A stretch of 64,000 bases of DNA from Maylandia zebra (GCF_041146795.1 NC_135172.1:14529623-14593622), one strand, 5' to 3'; positions 35,659-48,262 are shown, numbered from the stretch's first letter. The notes: generated by a model from the sequence alone, not told the origin. Numbers and translations are program-made.

Positions 35659-38600
35659 TCATAGGCTGGTCATATCCGTTGTTTCATCCTCCGTGTCCCC
35701 AACCAGAGAGTAGGTTTGTGGTGTTTTGCTCCTGTGCTGCCCAGCATAACAGAAAGCAGCTTTGCCCAAAGTAATGATGTCTCTCTTATCAGCTGACATA
35801 CTATACGCTCTATCCCCCGAATGCCTCCTCGGAGGTAGCACGTCTATTTCCACAGGACTGATTCCTAAAGGTAACGGTCCAGCTTTCTCATTTAGAGAGT
35901 GTCTCCGTGTTGGCAGGAAGTCTGCTTTTTGTATGGTGTGCTGAAGGCCGTGGAGCTGGCAGGGTAACAAGGAGCTGTCGCACACGCTGGGACTGGACCG
36001 ACACCAGTCTGAGATGCTGTGGTCGGAGCCCGCTCGGCTGTCTGAACTGTCTCTGACCTTCTGCCCCAGGCCCTGGACTCTCGCCAAGTTCAAGAGCCTC
36101 GGTATTGTAACCATGGATGCGGACGCCGCCACTGCAGCAGCGATAGGGCGGCGCTCAGCAGACGACACTTTGCTGTCAGTTATCCCTGCTGCAGGAGGCA
36201 CCACTGTAACTGAGCTGGAGAATGATGAGGAGTTGAAAAGAGCGGCAACCTTTTGGTAGTATCGTGTCCTTATGACCTTTGCTGAGCGGTACAGGTCTCC
36301 GATGAAACAGTAGCAGATCGGATTAAGGCTGGAGTTTGTCAGGCCTAGCCACTGGGCAAACGGTCTTGTCTGCAGGAGCCAAGACGATGGCCTTTGCTCG
36401 CAGTCAATCCAAAGGTCGGCCAAGTAGAGCGGCAGCCAGGACACTGCAAATAGAAGCACTAGACACACCACCATCTTGGCAATCTTCTGACGCATCTTAA
36501 GGCGTGAGGTGTGAAGAGCTTGGCTTCGGGGATCGAGATCAGCGAAAGTGGATTTCTTTCCTCCCCATAGCCGCCTGCCCGTGAGGAATCCTATGGTGAG
36601 GTTAAAGGTCACTGGCAAACAGTAGAGCATCACAAACAGCAGCACGTTGTATCTGCAGAGGAAGTGAAGTGAAGAAGTGAAAACATTAACAATGAGATGG
36701 TAATTTCAATCTTTTCTGAAACCCTAAAATACATAGCAGCAGTTTTATGTGCAGTTTATGTGGTGGAATTCTAACATTCACATTTTGTATCGCATTGGCA
36801 CCCTCCAAATGGAGCTATTGAGAAAGATATATTTTTATTGCAGCAACATTTCAAAGTTATATCTATTGCAGTGCAAGTATAGATGGTAAATGGCCTGTAT
36901 TTATATAGCGCTTTACTTGGTCCTAAGGACCCCAAAGCGCTTTACACTATACACAGTCATCCACCCATTCACACACTGGTGATGGCAAGCCACTGGTGTA
37001 GCCACAGCCACCCTGGGGCGCACTGACAGAGGCGAGGCTGCCGGACACTGGCGCCACCGGGCCCTCTGACCACCACCAGTAGGCAATGGGTGAAGTGTCT
37101 TGCCCAAGGACACAACGACCGAGACTGTCGGAGCCGGGGCTCGAACCGGCAACCTTCCGATTACAAGACAAACGCCCAACTCTTGAGCCACGATCACAAT
37201 CCTCTGTCAGGAAAACAGAGGATTGTTCTCAAAACTGTTCAACTTATTCCTGTTTTCACAGACGTTGGACAAGGATAAATATTGCAGGATTAAAACCAGC
37301 ATTATTGTCTTAGAACTGAAAAGTGTTAATGGTATTGTTAGATAATCATCACCTCTGCTAAATGGATTCACAGACAATGAATGTCGCCACAATGGCTACA
37401 AAGCTAAAATGAAAGTGGAGAGTAGGGCTGTGCGATATGACCAAAATCTCATATCCCGATATAAGAATTCTATCGTCCGATAACGATATAAATCACAAAA
37501 ATGTAACATTTTCTGTAAATTCTGGCAGCTCGACTTGCGTGAAGTGTTTCCAGCTGCAGGTCATGTAGCTGGAGTCGAGTGTTTTAACCGATGCATGAAA
37601 CGATACATTTTTAGACATAAGTTTTCTTTGTGAGTATTTATTACACGGCGTGCTGCGGGGAAAACCCTGTTCTAACATTTGAGTCTAAGGTTTATTTTTT
37701 AGCACCTGGCGGCTTTTTTTTTAACTTCTCATCCGTAAATACTCTGCATACTCTTTCACGTGATTCAGTTTATTTTGAAAAGTCTCAACAGGATCTTGAG
37801 CTTTATTGTGAAAGGTTTATGTGGAACATAAACAAGCGGACACGCAATGGTTTTACCGTCGTTGTTGCTAACCACAACGCATAAAAACAGGCGCTTGTCC
37901 GTCCGTAGTGTGGTTATATTAAGTATAAGAGAAAGAAAGAACTTTAAGAAATGAATATAGCCACTACAGTGACCATCAAAACGATGAAAAAATATTGCTG
38001 TAAACGGTTTATTTTGACACCACGAAACAAACAATAGCGTAAAATGAAACATTAGATGTTTTTATATCGTCATCCGATATATATCGTTATATCGAACAGC
38101 CCTAGTGGAGAGTGCACACAACAGAAGTCATTTTGAGCTACTCGGCAACCTATGATTAATGGAAACAAAACAAAGAAGAAGAAGAAAAGAAGTTGGACTC
38201 TTTCGAGCATGTTGAAATTGTCAATTTGACTCTTCAGACACCTCTGCATGATAAGTGGCTCCCTGCATATAAATATAGGACTCCTGGCAAGGGATAGCAA
38301 CCTTTAACAACAAGCATGGGTGTAGAAACTGTTTTGCCTCAAATTACAAATTACTCACAAAGCTAGTCTGAACAGCCAATAGGAGCCATCTGTGATGCCT
38401 CCTCCAATCTGATGAGCTCAATTAAACATTCATTCCTGGCAGCAGAGCTGGAGGGTTAAAAAACCCCACAAGCGGTGGACATCCAACAAAAGCGTAGCCC
38501 AACAGCACTCAGGGCTGAGGGTTTGTGTCAGGAACCTCAGACTGCATTTCCATTTGTGTCGTTCACGGCTGAACTGAACTTAATCTTGTAATACAAACTA

Positions 38601-39516
38601 GGTCATTGGACTCTGCTACGATCTGCAGGCTGATTACTTACCCCTGTTTGAGACGATGCTGAGGCCACTCCTCCTGACAGACCAAGATGGTGAAAGTCTC
38701 AAAGCTGATCTCTCGACGCCGGTTCATCACTGCGATGGGAGCGCACATCATCGAGGACACCGTCCACACCACAGCAACAGTTGCCAAGATCCGGCGGCGG
38801 GTGAACATGGTACGAGCTCGGAGCGGCGATCGAACGCTGTAGTAACGGTTGACGCTGATCACCGTCAGCGTTAGCACGCTGGCCGAGACCGAGACAGCCT
38901 GCGTGAAGGGCACCGCTCGACACAAGAGGTCACCGTACACCCAGGCAGTGTAGATCTGGCTTCCCAAGGTGATGGGCATGCACACGCACACCACAGCCAG
39001 GTCGCACACCGCCAAGTTTACTAGGAGACTGCGTGTAGCACTCACGCCAGCTAGCTGCCGACTGCGCCGGCTGGTGAGGACTCGAAGGGACATCAAATTG
39101 CCAACGAATCCCAAAATGAATGACAGGCTGTACATTACAGTCAAAGCAATGGTGCTGGGCTCGTGGAGGGTCCAGAGCAGCATGCTCTCCAGGTCTGCCA
39201 AATCATTCGAGGAAAAGTTGGTGAAGGATAAATCGAAAGAGGAATATGATGTTTGCCTGATGGCTGAGGAGGAGGTGGTGGACAAGAAAGGGAAGGCGAT
39301 GAGGGAGGAGTACGGAACAACAGCGGTGGGCAGCTTAGAGGGCAGAGGCTGATGAAGAGAGCCAGTCGGGGGGATGAAGGTGGCGGGCAGATTTAGAGCG
39401 CTGTGGAAGCTGTAGCTGTGGTTGAGTTTTTGCTGAGCGCTGTCGTGCTGCAACTGTGTGGTGAAGGTGGGCTCAACTGAGCTCCAGTCCGACAGCTGGT
39501 CACGGGAAGGATCCAT
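35659..39516 (-). CDS. Class A peptide-type GPCR, two exons, 622 residues
   Basis: Exon 1 is 39516-38642 and exon 2 is 36652-35659. The junction codon GG|A encodes Gly292 and the splice sites are GG|GTAAGT and CTCTGCAG|A, giving 623 codons including stop. The start is the first ATG after an in-frame TAA 57 nt upstream. Seven membrane segments are visible. Class A marks are GN140 in TM1, D172 in TM2, C199 and C280 as the likely disulfide, N223-R-Y225 in place of DRY, SWLP (363-366) in TM6 and NPICY (402-406) in TM7. The N-terminal tail is long (about 120 residues, NxS sites at N32 and N100) and the cytoplasmic tail is about 210 residues and Ser/Ala-rich. The QEEWP motif in loop 2 and an intron just before TM5 recall QRFP, NPFF, orexin and CCK receptors. 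It should signal at the plasma membrane. Ligand and orthology are not determined. Confidence 0.88.
36890..37195 (-). repeat. tRNA-derived SINE, minus strand
   Basis: Read on the minus strand it starts GTGGCTCAAGAGTTGGGCG, an A-box-like sequence, followed by a B-box-like GGTTCGAGCC. These are the internal RNA polymerase III promoter parts of a tRNA-derived SINE. The body contains 'aagacacttcacccattgcc' and the tail ends 'atataaatacaggccatttacc'. A second copy lies at 43031-43337. It is not a functional tRNA gene because the cloverleaf is not maintained. Confidence 0.8.
37423..38104. mobile_element. hAT MITE, 682 bp, in the GPCR intron
   Basis: The ends are TAGGGCTGTGCGATATGACC and ...ATATCGAACAGCCCTA, imperfect inverted repeats. 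An identical 8-bp direct repeat, gtggagag, flanks it at 37415-37422 and 38105-38112. Subterminal sequence is rich in CGATAT units. No transposase frame was found. Confidence 0.92.
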
Positions 39517-40820
39517 GCTGTTTCCCAGTGGAAGCAGTAGAGAAATATGGAAATCTCTCAGCTGGATGGCTTACTGGGTGGGTTTACCTTGGTCCATGTT
39601 AAAATCCATTCTGACAGACGAAAAAGAACAAGCCAAAAACATACATTATTAAAATCCAAAAAGGAGAGAAATCCTCATCAAAAACGTCACATCAGGTTCC
39701 ACAGTCTTGCCTTGAGTTCTGCAGGTCCTTCTGAAGCGCGTGGACAAAAATCTCTTTAGAGAGATGAAAACCTTGGTTTCCCATCTTATGCCACATCCTA
39801 TGAGTCAGCTGGAGTCATGACGCTGTTCAACACTGGTCCCAGTGCAGTTCTTATGTAACGTGTGGTACATTCGTTCCTCGAGGGAGTGGCTGTCTGAACC
39901 TGATAATCCACCACCAGACATTAACAGTCTTTTTCACCTTCAAGGAAGGGAAAACTCATACAAACCACCCCCCGTCTGCCTCACGCTCTCGTCCTCCTCG
40001 CACCTGTAGTCCGTCATAGTGATGCAGTCCCATCTGTTTAGAGAAACCGGGCAGATATCAGAGGCTGTTTTCACCTGTAGCTGTATTAACAGCTACACAG
40101 AACTGGCAACAGCAAATCACACATTCCTGGACAGAAAACCACTGACACGCATTTAATGACCTAAGTAAGTATGTCAATATTTGCTGTCATTTGTTTTTAG
40201 TTACAACAACCTCATTAAGAATAAGAAAAAATAATAATGTTAGTTTTTTACTTTCCTAAAGTGCCCCTAGAAAAAAAAAAATCATCTAGGCTATGAACAA
40301 AGACAGAGTCCACATAACCACGTCACCTAGAAATCAAAGCAACCGCTTCTGTTACAAGACATACAAAAACCATAAATAGTTAAAAGGTGGAAAAATGAGA
40401 TAGCAGTTTGTAAAATAATGACAATATAAATACAAAGAGCTGACCCAGAGAGTTTTACTGACTGTGCATATGCGGATCATCTTGATGCTGAAAGCCTGAG
40501 GATGTTAAAGAGGCAGCCAGATACTGAAGATCTGCAACACACACACGCGCACGCAAAAAAAAAAAAAAAGACAGTAGCAAAGTTGCTCCTGGATCGCTGA
40601 CAACTGGTATGTGCGCTGTAAAATCCCTCTTTCAGTCCCAAAGCGACAGCGTGCTTTGTTGTTTGGAGAGCTCTTTGTGTTTCCGTCAGCTTTTCTTTAA
40701 CACTAACGAGCTCAGATGTCTGCGCTCCTGCAGGCGGGAGCACCGAGCCCATCCGCCACTGCAGGACTGAATATGTGAGAGGAAGGGATAAAGAGTCAGG
40801 GAGCGAGCAGCTGCTGCCCG

Positions 40821-40852
<32 letters not shown>

Positions 40853-41630
40853 ACGCATACACCGCCTCGTACTCAATCACACTGCACCTATGGCACTTAT
40901 GAAACCCTATAATCAATCAAAAAGTGTCTCACTTCACTCCACAGGCTCCTGTGTGCTAAAGTGAGGGCACTCTGTGTTTCAGTTACAACCCATAAAATTG
41001 ACATTTGCCTCTTCTCTTGACACACACAAACAGAGGTAAACTCAATTCTGTCTTCTGATTGATTACAGGAGCCAAATGGCTTAGTGACTTGTAGCTTACA
41101 GTTCTGCCATCGCTCTGGCAGCAGCTACGGATTTTGACTGAATGAGTGAAAAAGCTCAGTGTTTAGATCCTATATATATCCGTAATCTGCCCAGCTATAG
41201 TAACCACGTTCCCCTGGAAACAAACGGGTTAATGATAAATGGCAGGGTCAGATTTATTGCCTGCTACAGGGATAAAATCAAATACTGGCAAAGCAGATGT
41301 TAGCCCAGTTCCCCAGCACCCGTGTTTGAGAATATACATGCAGCAGGCAGAGCTTGTAGCTATATGGATACTGAAAATTATCCTGTGTGTTGGTCACTTC
41401 TGATTCAATTAGAAGCGTATTGTATGATCAAAGAAACATCACATGTTTTTGTTTAAGAACAGCGCCTGAAACTGAAGGAGTTCACGGTTATGTTCAATCA
41501 ACATAAATGGAGTACTAACCAAAACACAGGATATAGCTACTTGTTTACGGTCTTTTCGTTATTATTCCCTTATTATTACCCAGCTACCTTTCAGAGCATC
41601 ACTGAAGAAACCAAAACCAATAATTATTGT
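39517..41630. other. Region upstream of the GPCR gene
   Basis: This contains the receptor 5' UTR and presumably its promoter, but no TATA box or CpG island can be assigned with confidence. A CA microsatellite lies at 40819-40850, a second CA/CG run near 40538-40552 and poly(A) runs near 40270 and 40555. No other gene was recognised. Non-coding first exons cannot be excluded. Confidence 0.5.
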
Positions 41631-41639
41631 ACATGGAAT

Positions 41640-42880
41640 TCATAAAAAAGAGCAACTCAAAGACACCGCTAAAAGATTAAAGGAAGATGTTCAAAACACA
41701 TCAGATCTCAGTAAGTCGCCACATCGTTTGATGGAAATGAAAATGATCACCCTACAGAGGGCTGAATTCAAACCACGCTGCTGACTAGTCTATTTAATCC
41801 AAATTTCATTGCAACAACTCAAAATAGTACTCAGTAGTTTGTATGGTCCCCGCGTGGTTTTATGCATGCTTGACAACATCGGGGCGTACTCCAAATGACA
41901 AGGTGCATGGTGTCCTGGGGGATCTCCTGCCAGATGTGGGCCAGGACATCACTCCCGGAGCTCCTGGATAGTCCAAGGTACAAACAGATTGCAACAGATA
42001 GACAAGAACATAATGTCCCAGAGGTGGATTTAGGTGAGGTGAGCATGGGGGCCAGTCAATGGTATCAATTCCTTCATCCTCCAGGAACTGCCTGATAGTT
42101 TCACCAAATGAGGCTGTTGCCTAGCCCAGGGGTGGGCAATCTCAGTCCACGAGGGCCGGTGTCCCTGCAGGTTTTAGATCTCACCTTGGGTCAACACACC
42201 TGAATCACATGATTAGTTCGTTACCAGGCCTCTGGAGAACTTCAGGACATGTTGAGGAGCTAATTTAGCCATTTAAATCAGCTGTGTTGGTTCGAGGACA
42301 CATCTGAAACCTGCAGGGACACCGGCCCTCATGAACTGAGATTGCCCACCCCTGGCCTAGCCTGTAGAGGTCTGTGCGTCCTTCCATGGATATGCCTCCC
42401 CAGACCATCACTGACGTAGCGCTGGTCATGCTGAACTCATAAAGTCTGTTTCTTAATATTTGGTCAGAAACTGTTACACCTGCTAGAGGTCCTTTTGAAA
42501 CTCTGGCTGTGCTCAAGCTGTTCCATGTGTCCAGCTGATGGGTTAAGGACCTTCTACAGCCTGTCCAGCTCTCCTAGAGTAACTGCCAACTTCCTGGAAT
42601 CTCCTCCGTAAGACTGAGCTTGAGACACAACAAACCTTCTGGTAACAACATGTATTGATGTGCCATCCCAGAGGAGTTGGACTATCTGTGCAACCTCTGT
42701 AGGGCCCAGGTATCGCCTCATGGTACCAGTTGTGACACTGACACCAAAGCAGCTGAAACTGATTAAAACCCCTTCTGCTACTTAACTCAACACATCAACA
42801 ACCCAGTGGTGGAATTGACTTGATGCAGTGCTCTGATTAAAATAGTGTTCCTTGAATTTTTTTGAGCAGTATATTTTAAT
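41640..42880 (-). pseudogene. Tc1/mariner-like transposon relic, minus strand
   Basis: The right end carries 'gtgttccttgaatttttttgagcagtat', the typical terminus of a common fish and amphibian Tc1-like family. The left part has 'gattaaaggaagatgttcaaaacacatcagatct', the other end. Between them, recognisable stretches of the transposase gene occur in reverse, such as 'ggtgtcctgggggatctcctgccagat' and 'ggccagtcaatggtatcaattcc'. Stops and large deletions leave no usable frame. A hAT MITE (42127-42354) is inserted in it. Confidence 0.8.
42127..42354. mobile_element. hAT MITE, 228 bp, nested in Tc1-like relic
   Basis: It begins CAGGGGTGGGCAATCTCAGT and ends ACTGAGATTGCCCACCCCTG, a nearly perfect inverted repeat. 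The 8-bp direct repeat gcctagcc flanks it at 42119-42126 and 42355-42362. Inner arms also match (gggccggtgtccctgcaggt and its reverse complement). It is non-coding. Confidence 0.94.
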
Positions 42881-43030
42881 GTCAAGTTTGTTCATAGCCT
42901 ACTTTGGCTTTGGTGACAGCTTTCGAACTCCGTTCTCTCAACCAGCTTCACGAGCCCATCACCTGGAACCTTTCCAATAACTATGAAAGAAATTTTATAA
43001 TATAAAAAATATGCTGAGATTTAATTATTA

Positions 43031-43337
43031 ATAATGGATTGGATTTATATAGCGCTTTTCAAGGCGCCCAAAGCACTTTACAGTTCTACTATTCATTCAC
43101 TCTCACATTCACACACTGGTGGAGGCAAGCTACAGTAGCCACAGCTGCCCTGGGGCAGACTGACAGAAGCAAGGCTGCCATATCGTGCCATCGGCCCCTC
43201 TGGCCAACACCAGTAGGCAGTAGGGTGAAGTGTCTTGCCCAAGGACACAATGACCAGGACAGAGAGCCCAGGGATCGAACCGGCGACCTTCCGGTTACAA
43301 ATGCACTTCCCAACCCCCCTGAGCCACGGTCGCCCAC
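43031..43337 (-). repeat. tRNA-derived SINE, minus strand, second copy
   Basis: It has the same architecture as 36890-37195. On the minus strand it starts GGGCGACCGTGGCTCAGGGG, continues with CCGGTTCGATCC (B-box-like), then 'gtcattgtgtccttgggcaa' and ends with 'agcgctatataaatccaatcc'-type sequence. The two copies differ at many positions and are old relative to each other. Confidence 0.8.
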
Positions 43338-43689
43338 AATTTCATGCTTTTTTCAAATATAGACAGCATAAAAAACATGCTGCTGTGCCATTGCATCACC
43401 CGTTGGCTTGCACAGCAGCGATTTGTCAGACATAAGGGAGCCAATCCCAAACATATAGTGTTTTTTATTGTTTGTTTCTCTCTGAGTGGGACAATAAATT
43501 ATAAACTTAATGTTGTGCTGCATTAAATAAGACTTGAAAGATACCATAAAGTCATCAGAAGAGTGCTTACTGAGGTGATAAATCACGTCAGCAGCAGGGC
43601 AACTTTCTGACTTGTCTTACTTTTCTTTTGAAACCAGAGGTTTTGCCCTCTGTTGGCCACCAAGTGCGTCTGCATTTCAGGCCCTATAC

Positions 43690-44838
43690 CAGGGGTCAGC
43701 AACCTTTAACACCCAAAGAGCCATTTGGACCCAGTTTCCACGAAAAAGAAAACACTGGGACATCTAAAATGAAGATAACACTGTATATATTGTTTTTTCT
43801 ACCTTTATGCTTTGTGTGAACAACTAAAGTGTGTTGCTCATGAAATCCATGAAGTGCTACAGAGAAAGTTACATTTTATTTATGTAATGAACACATTTTG
43901 AACTCTTAAAGAAATATAATAAAAGGAAAGACACCCAGCTGAACTAAAATGATCCATGTAGCAAAGAAAAACCGTTGAGAGCCGCCAGCCTTATATCGCC
44001 TTTGGACTTTTGGAGCCTTGACCTGACTTTTAAAAAAATCAATTGGAAAAAAGCACTATGCTGCTAAAAAAATGAAAAATAAATATTCGCAAAATTCTGC
44101 ATAAATATTTATTTATTTACTTATATTTATTTTACATGGTAAATGTGTGTGGCGGGGCTTGGTCTGCAGCGCCGCTGCAGGGGAGGCGTACGCACCTGAG
44201 CTGCACCCGCAATCACGCCTCGCCGCCTTAAAGTCTGTGCTCTCTTTGCTGTTGTGTTGTCGGGCTGTGAGCTGAAAAGCTACAGCCGGCTGTATGCGCA
44301 CAGCAACCGTGTGTGAAAAGTGGTCAATAAAGAGATGCCGAAAAGCGTGTTCATGGAAACATCGTCAGGTCTGCCGTGATATGTTTACAATGGGACTTCT
44401 GCTCCTGAACCTCTGCGCACAGTGAAGTCACTTTCATCTTTACGCAGGACTGTAAGCTGTCATCTGTGACGCGGGAGCCGTGTTTGTTTTTAACATAGTT
44501 CGCGATGGAGCTGCTGACATAATGTGGATCCGAAGATCCATAATTGGCCTACCTGGGGTTGAAAGTCTCGATAAATGCTGGCATTTCGGCGGGTACACCG
44601 GCTTCTGCGAGTGTGACGCTTATTTTGAGCGACGAAAAATAATAAAATATAATTTTATTTTTATATTTCAATATCACAATAATGTTTCAATTTAGAACTA
44701 CAAGTTTAAAAAGAACTAATACAAAAAAAATACACGTCAGCTAAATACTTGTAATTTATTTTCCCAAACCACATAGAGCCGCAGTATAAGGACTAAAGAG
44801 CCGCACGCGGCTCCGGAGCCGCAGGTTGCCGACTCCTG
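43690..44838. mobile_element. hAT non-autonomous element, 1.15 kb
   Basis: The ends are CAGGGGTCAGCAACCTTTAA and ...GCAGGTTGCCGACTCCTG. Flanking 8-bp repeats ccctatac (43682-43689) and ctctatac (44839-44846) match at seven of eight positions. Subterminal 'agagccatttgg' and 'agagccgcacgcggctc' motifs match in opposite directions. No transposase domain was recognised in the interior. Confidence 0.85.
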
Positions 44839-44849
44839 CTCTATACTGT

Positions 44850-46060
44850 TTGCTGTGCTTACTGTCTGCAAACAGGGCCATACAGTTGCTCATCATGCAG
44901 TCCCTTTGTATACTCAGAGCATTTTATAACATGCAGACCAGTTACATGCTGGTCACAACCGCTGAAGGAAAATTATGCAAATTAATCAAATAGGACAGAA
45001 TAATTGGAGAGGCTAGTGTTACTGACCCTATCGCACCTTGTCTCCGTTAACACTGATAATCACTGAACTCAGAGATCTCTGAGGTGACTGCAGCAATGCA
45101 CAAGACCTGGGAAGAATAGCCTGTCCTGCTAAATAGGAGCTCGCATGAGGAATAAATGTCCATTTTTCTATCTAATTAAATTGGAATGTTATGTTAAAAT
45201 GCCATGGACCTTGAGCACTTGGCTTCTTCTATTCGGTGAATTAATAATTGCCTGTCACAAAACATTTTTATCAAAGGCTGAAATTCATGCACACACTGCT
45301 GTCAGTCTCTCCACAGTGGACTAATTTATTTGGTAACAGGTCGACAGGTTGCATCTCCCGTCCATTTTTAAACATGGAGTTCATGGCTGATGGCAAAATT
45401 GCCCCTTCTCACACTTTTAATGTGGGCCAAGCAACACATTTTCTTTGGCGTGTGCGAAGAACAAAGATGATAAATTTAACTTTAAATCCAGGATGATGGC
45501 TTTTGACCTCATCTGACGCATTTACCCAGTCCACTATGAAATATCTGATTAAAAGATGAATATTAAATAAAAAGAGTATAGTTTGCATTGAAGAGAAGTC
45601 TCGATCTGTGACATTAAAAGAATTTTTCATTCATTCCGTACAATAATGCAAAGAATCCTCCACATCAAACACAGATAAAGAAGAGAAAAGAAAATCTGAC
45701 TCTGAGATATTGACTGCTGGCATGAAAAGTTGGTGATGAAGTAATGAGTCAGCTCCTGATATTTATTATTTAACTCCATTTTAAAGACTAAATCATTTAT
45801 GTTCCCTGCAACTCCCACACTCGGTGAGTCTAAGCTTGCAGGTCTGTGACCAAACCAGAGATTTGCTCACAGAACTTGTAAGTAAACCTCCGAAAAAGTT
45901 TTCATACATGATTCAAAAAACAAAAAGACATCACATTTATCCATAAAATCTGAAAACTACCAATCAATTTGTTTTCTTTCCTCTCAAATTTGCCCTCTGG
46001 CTGATGATTATGCTGACATTAGTATTATTAAGACCAAAAAAAGTACTGCAGTAATACAGC
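44850..46060. other. Non-coding stretch, no gene recognised
   Basis: No conserved frames and no repeat family recognised. AT-rich throughout. Confidence 0.5.
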
Positions 46061-46073
46061 TAATGATGTATAG

Positions 46074-46703
46074 CAGGGGTTGGCAACCCTAGGCACGCGT
46101 GCCACAGTTGACACGCGAAGGGTTAACTGATGGCAGGCCATAGCTGGACTGGCCATCGGGCATACCGGGCATTTGCTCGGTGGCCCGATGATTTTTTTTA
46201 TTTTTTTTTGTAACGGTATAAACAATGAAAGGTGTTGGATTGGCAAGATGCTGGCCGGTGTGTAAAAATAACTCAGTTGTTTGGTGGTGGCATCGCGGAG
46301 CTTCCACAGATTCAGTAAAATTAACAAGTGGTGGAGGCCAGCACGTGGATGAGGGAGATCGGAGGCAGGCGGCCGCCGGTCCGAGTGTCAGGTGAACTGA
46401 ACTTCAGGTAAGAAGTTATGAGCTGCAGTCTATCTGGGTCAGATATAAACCAAGTTTAGGTGGAATTTATTTTCGTTGTGCTGACTTTTTACAGTCAGTT
46501 ACAATAACTCGTACTGCGTTCTAGCCAGCATGACAGAGTTTCTATACAGCTGGGTGGGTGCTCTGATGTTACTGATGTTGAACTTTATTTAATTCATAAG
46601 GTTAGTTAGTAGAGTTGCCAACCGTCCCGTAAAAAGACGGAATCCTCCCGCATTCAGAGGAATTTTAAATGGCACTCGCCATCAGAAAGGTTGCCTACCC
46701 CTG
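46074..46703. mobile_element. hAT non-autonomous element, 630 bp
   Basis: It starts CAGGGGTTGGCAACCCTAGG and ends AAAGGTTGCCTACCCCTG. Flanking 8-bp repeats atgtatag (46066-46073) and acgtatag (46704-46711) match at seven of eight positions. The interior near 46135-46200 includes a 'ggccatcgggcataccgggcat' segment known from other fish repeats, so it may contain an older insertion. Non-coding. Confidence 0.85.
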
Positions 46704-46711
46704 ACGTATAG

Positions 46712-48262
46712 CATTAAAATGATGAATTTGATGGGCTTGACCTGCGTCCAGCATCTGTGAGCAGGTTTGGCAGGTATGTGATGTTTAAATGAGCTGCAGT
46801 CCTTTTATTAAATGTAGAAGCAGGAAATGAGAGTGTGCTTTTTGTTAAGATAAAAAAATTTCTGTGACCTTGAATGCTCATTGCTGACAAATAAAATCCA
46901 TGGCGCAGAGTTTGCCAGGTGGGTAATGTGCACTGCACAGAGTGAATGCTGCAGAGGAAGTGCCCGTTTGTGGCTAATCTGAGAATGGGTGTTTGCAGCA
47001 CCTTGTTTGGGGACTGTTTCTGTTTTTCAGCATGAAAAGGGCAGGGAAAACAAAAGGGCAGCAGTGGCCGCCCACTTCTTCCTGTACACCTATATACATC
47101 TGAATCAGTCTGAATCAAATCACAGCATGAGCTGTGCTCAAACGGAGGTGTTTAGTCAGTAATGTTAGATTTGAATGTTTTAGGAAGATTCACTGGCTTT
47201 TCTCGTCTTACCGACCGCTCAAAATGCTTCAGACTAGAAGTCACAATTTACCATGCATTCATACAGGTGTTGCACTTTAAGCTCTTCGTTTGCTTCTCAT
47301 CCACAGCCAATTCAGTATCACTAAATAACCTAGCTTGCATGTTTTGTTTGGACTGTGGGAGAAACTGGAGTGCCCAGAGGAAACCCACGTAAGCACAGGG
47401 AGATCGTTCAAACTCTGCACCGAACCACTGAACAGCTGGACCGCCCTGTCATATAGAAAGTGTTTTTCCATTTACTATTTGAGGATTTTTAATATTATTT
47501 TCACTTTCTGGAAATGTTTTTGAAACTTCTTTTTCATAATCCAGGAACCACAGTGGGCCTATAAGCAGTACTCCGAAGCCTGTTAGCGAATCTGTTATTT
47601 ATCACTGCTGACAAAGTCGTGTTTAAAGATAAAATAATAGGTACAATCACTGAATTCACCAGATTTTGTTGATTTTATTGAACATTAATGAATGAATTCG
47701 CAGAATATTCTCGATCCCGTTTTCTCCTATTTTGCACACCAGTAATGCAATTAAATGCAAAAACGAGTGAGTTACTTTCACCTGCTCCCTTATTCACAAG
47801 GGATCGCCACAGCAGGTAGCTCTGCATGTTTGATTTGGGAGAGTTTTATGCGATTTTTAAATGCCATTTTTGTTAAGGTCCTAACCCTGTTGCAGAGTGA
47901 AGGAGGACACACGGAAAGAGTTAACAGTCGTTATTTCAACAAGAATGTTTGAAACAGCCTCAAACTGCATCAAAAGTAGTGAAAGGATGAGCAGCCGTGC
48001 CGGCGAAGGAAGTGAGGGAATCCGCTGCATGGCACACCCCCTGCAAAAAAGCCCATGCAGACTCATAGATGCACGACATAGAGAGAAAGAAAGAAAGAAG
48101 GCAAGAGGATGAGAAGCCTGAAGCAGCAGTGGCAGGACGGGGGACCATAGCAATTTTGATTCGCCGCAACTAAATCCCCTTTCACACAGCGTCATTTGGT
48201 CAGCTGTGCCATTTAACTTAGCATAATGTGAAATCACCTCAAAATGCAAAAGCACAGCATGC
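46712..48262. other. Non-coding stretch, no gene recognised
   Basis: No conserved frame or transposon ends were recognised. A 134-codon minus-strand opening at 46714-47118 has no domain signature. Confidence 0.5.

Larger units (their letters stand above)
36653..38641 (-). other. Intron of the GPCR gene (1,989 bp)
   Basis: It begins GTAAGTAATC and ends in a pyrimidine-containing stretch closing CTCTGCAG on the minus strand. It joins two frames that are each incomplete receptors. It contains a tRNA-derived SINE (36890-37195) and a hAT MITE (37423-38104), which make up about half of its length. Confidence 0.88.

Noticed and set aside
36014..36259. 81-codon + strand frame within exon 2
   Set aside because: Antisense shadow of the receptor's cytoplasmic tail.
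37140..37195. Possible tRNA gene on the minus strand
   Set aside because: The A- and B-box-like parts belong to a SINE head; the acceptor stem does not pair as a mature tRNA would.
38656..39352. + strand frames opposite GPCR exon 1
   Set aside because: They are antisense to the receptor, which has a full set of family motifs and splice sites.
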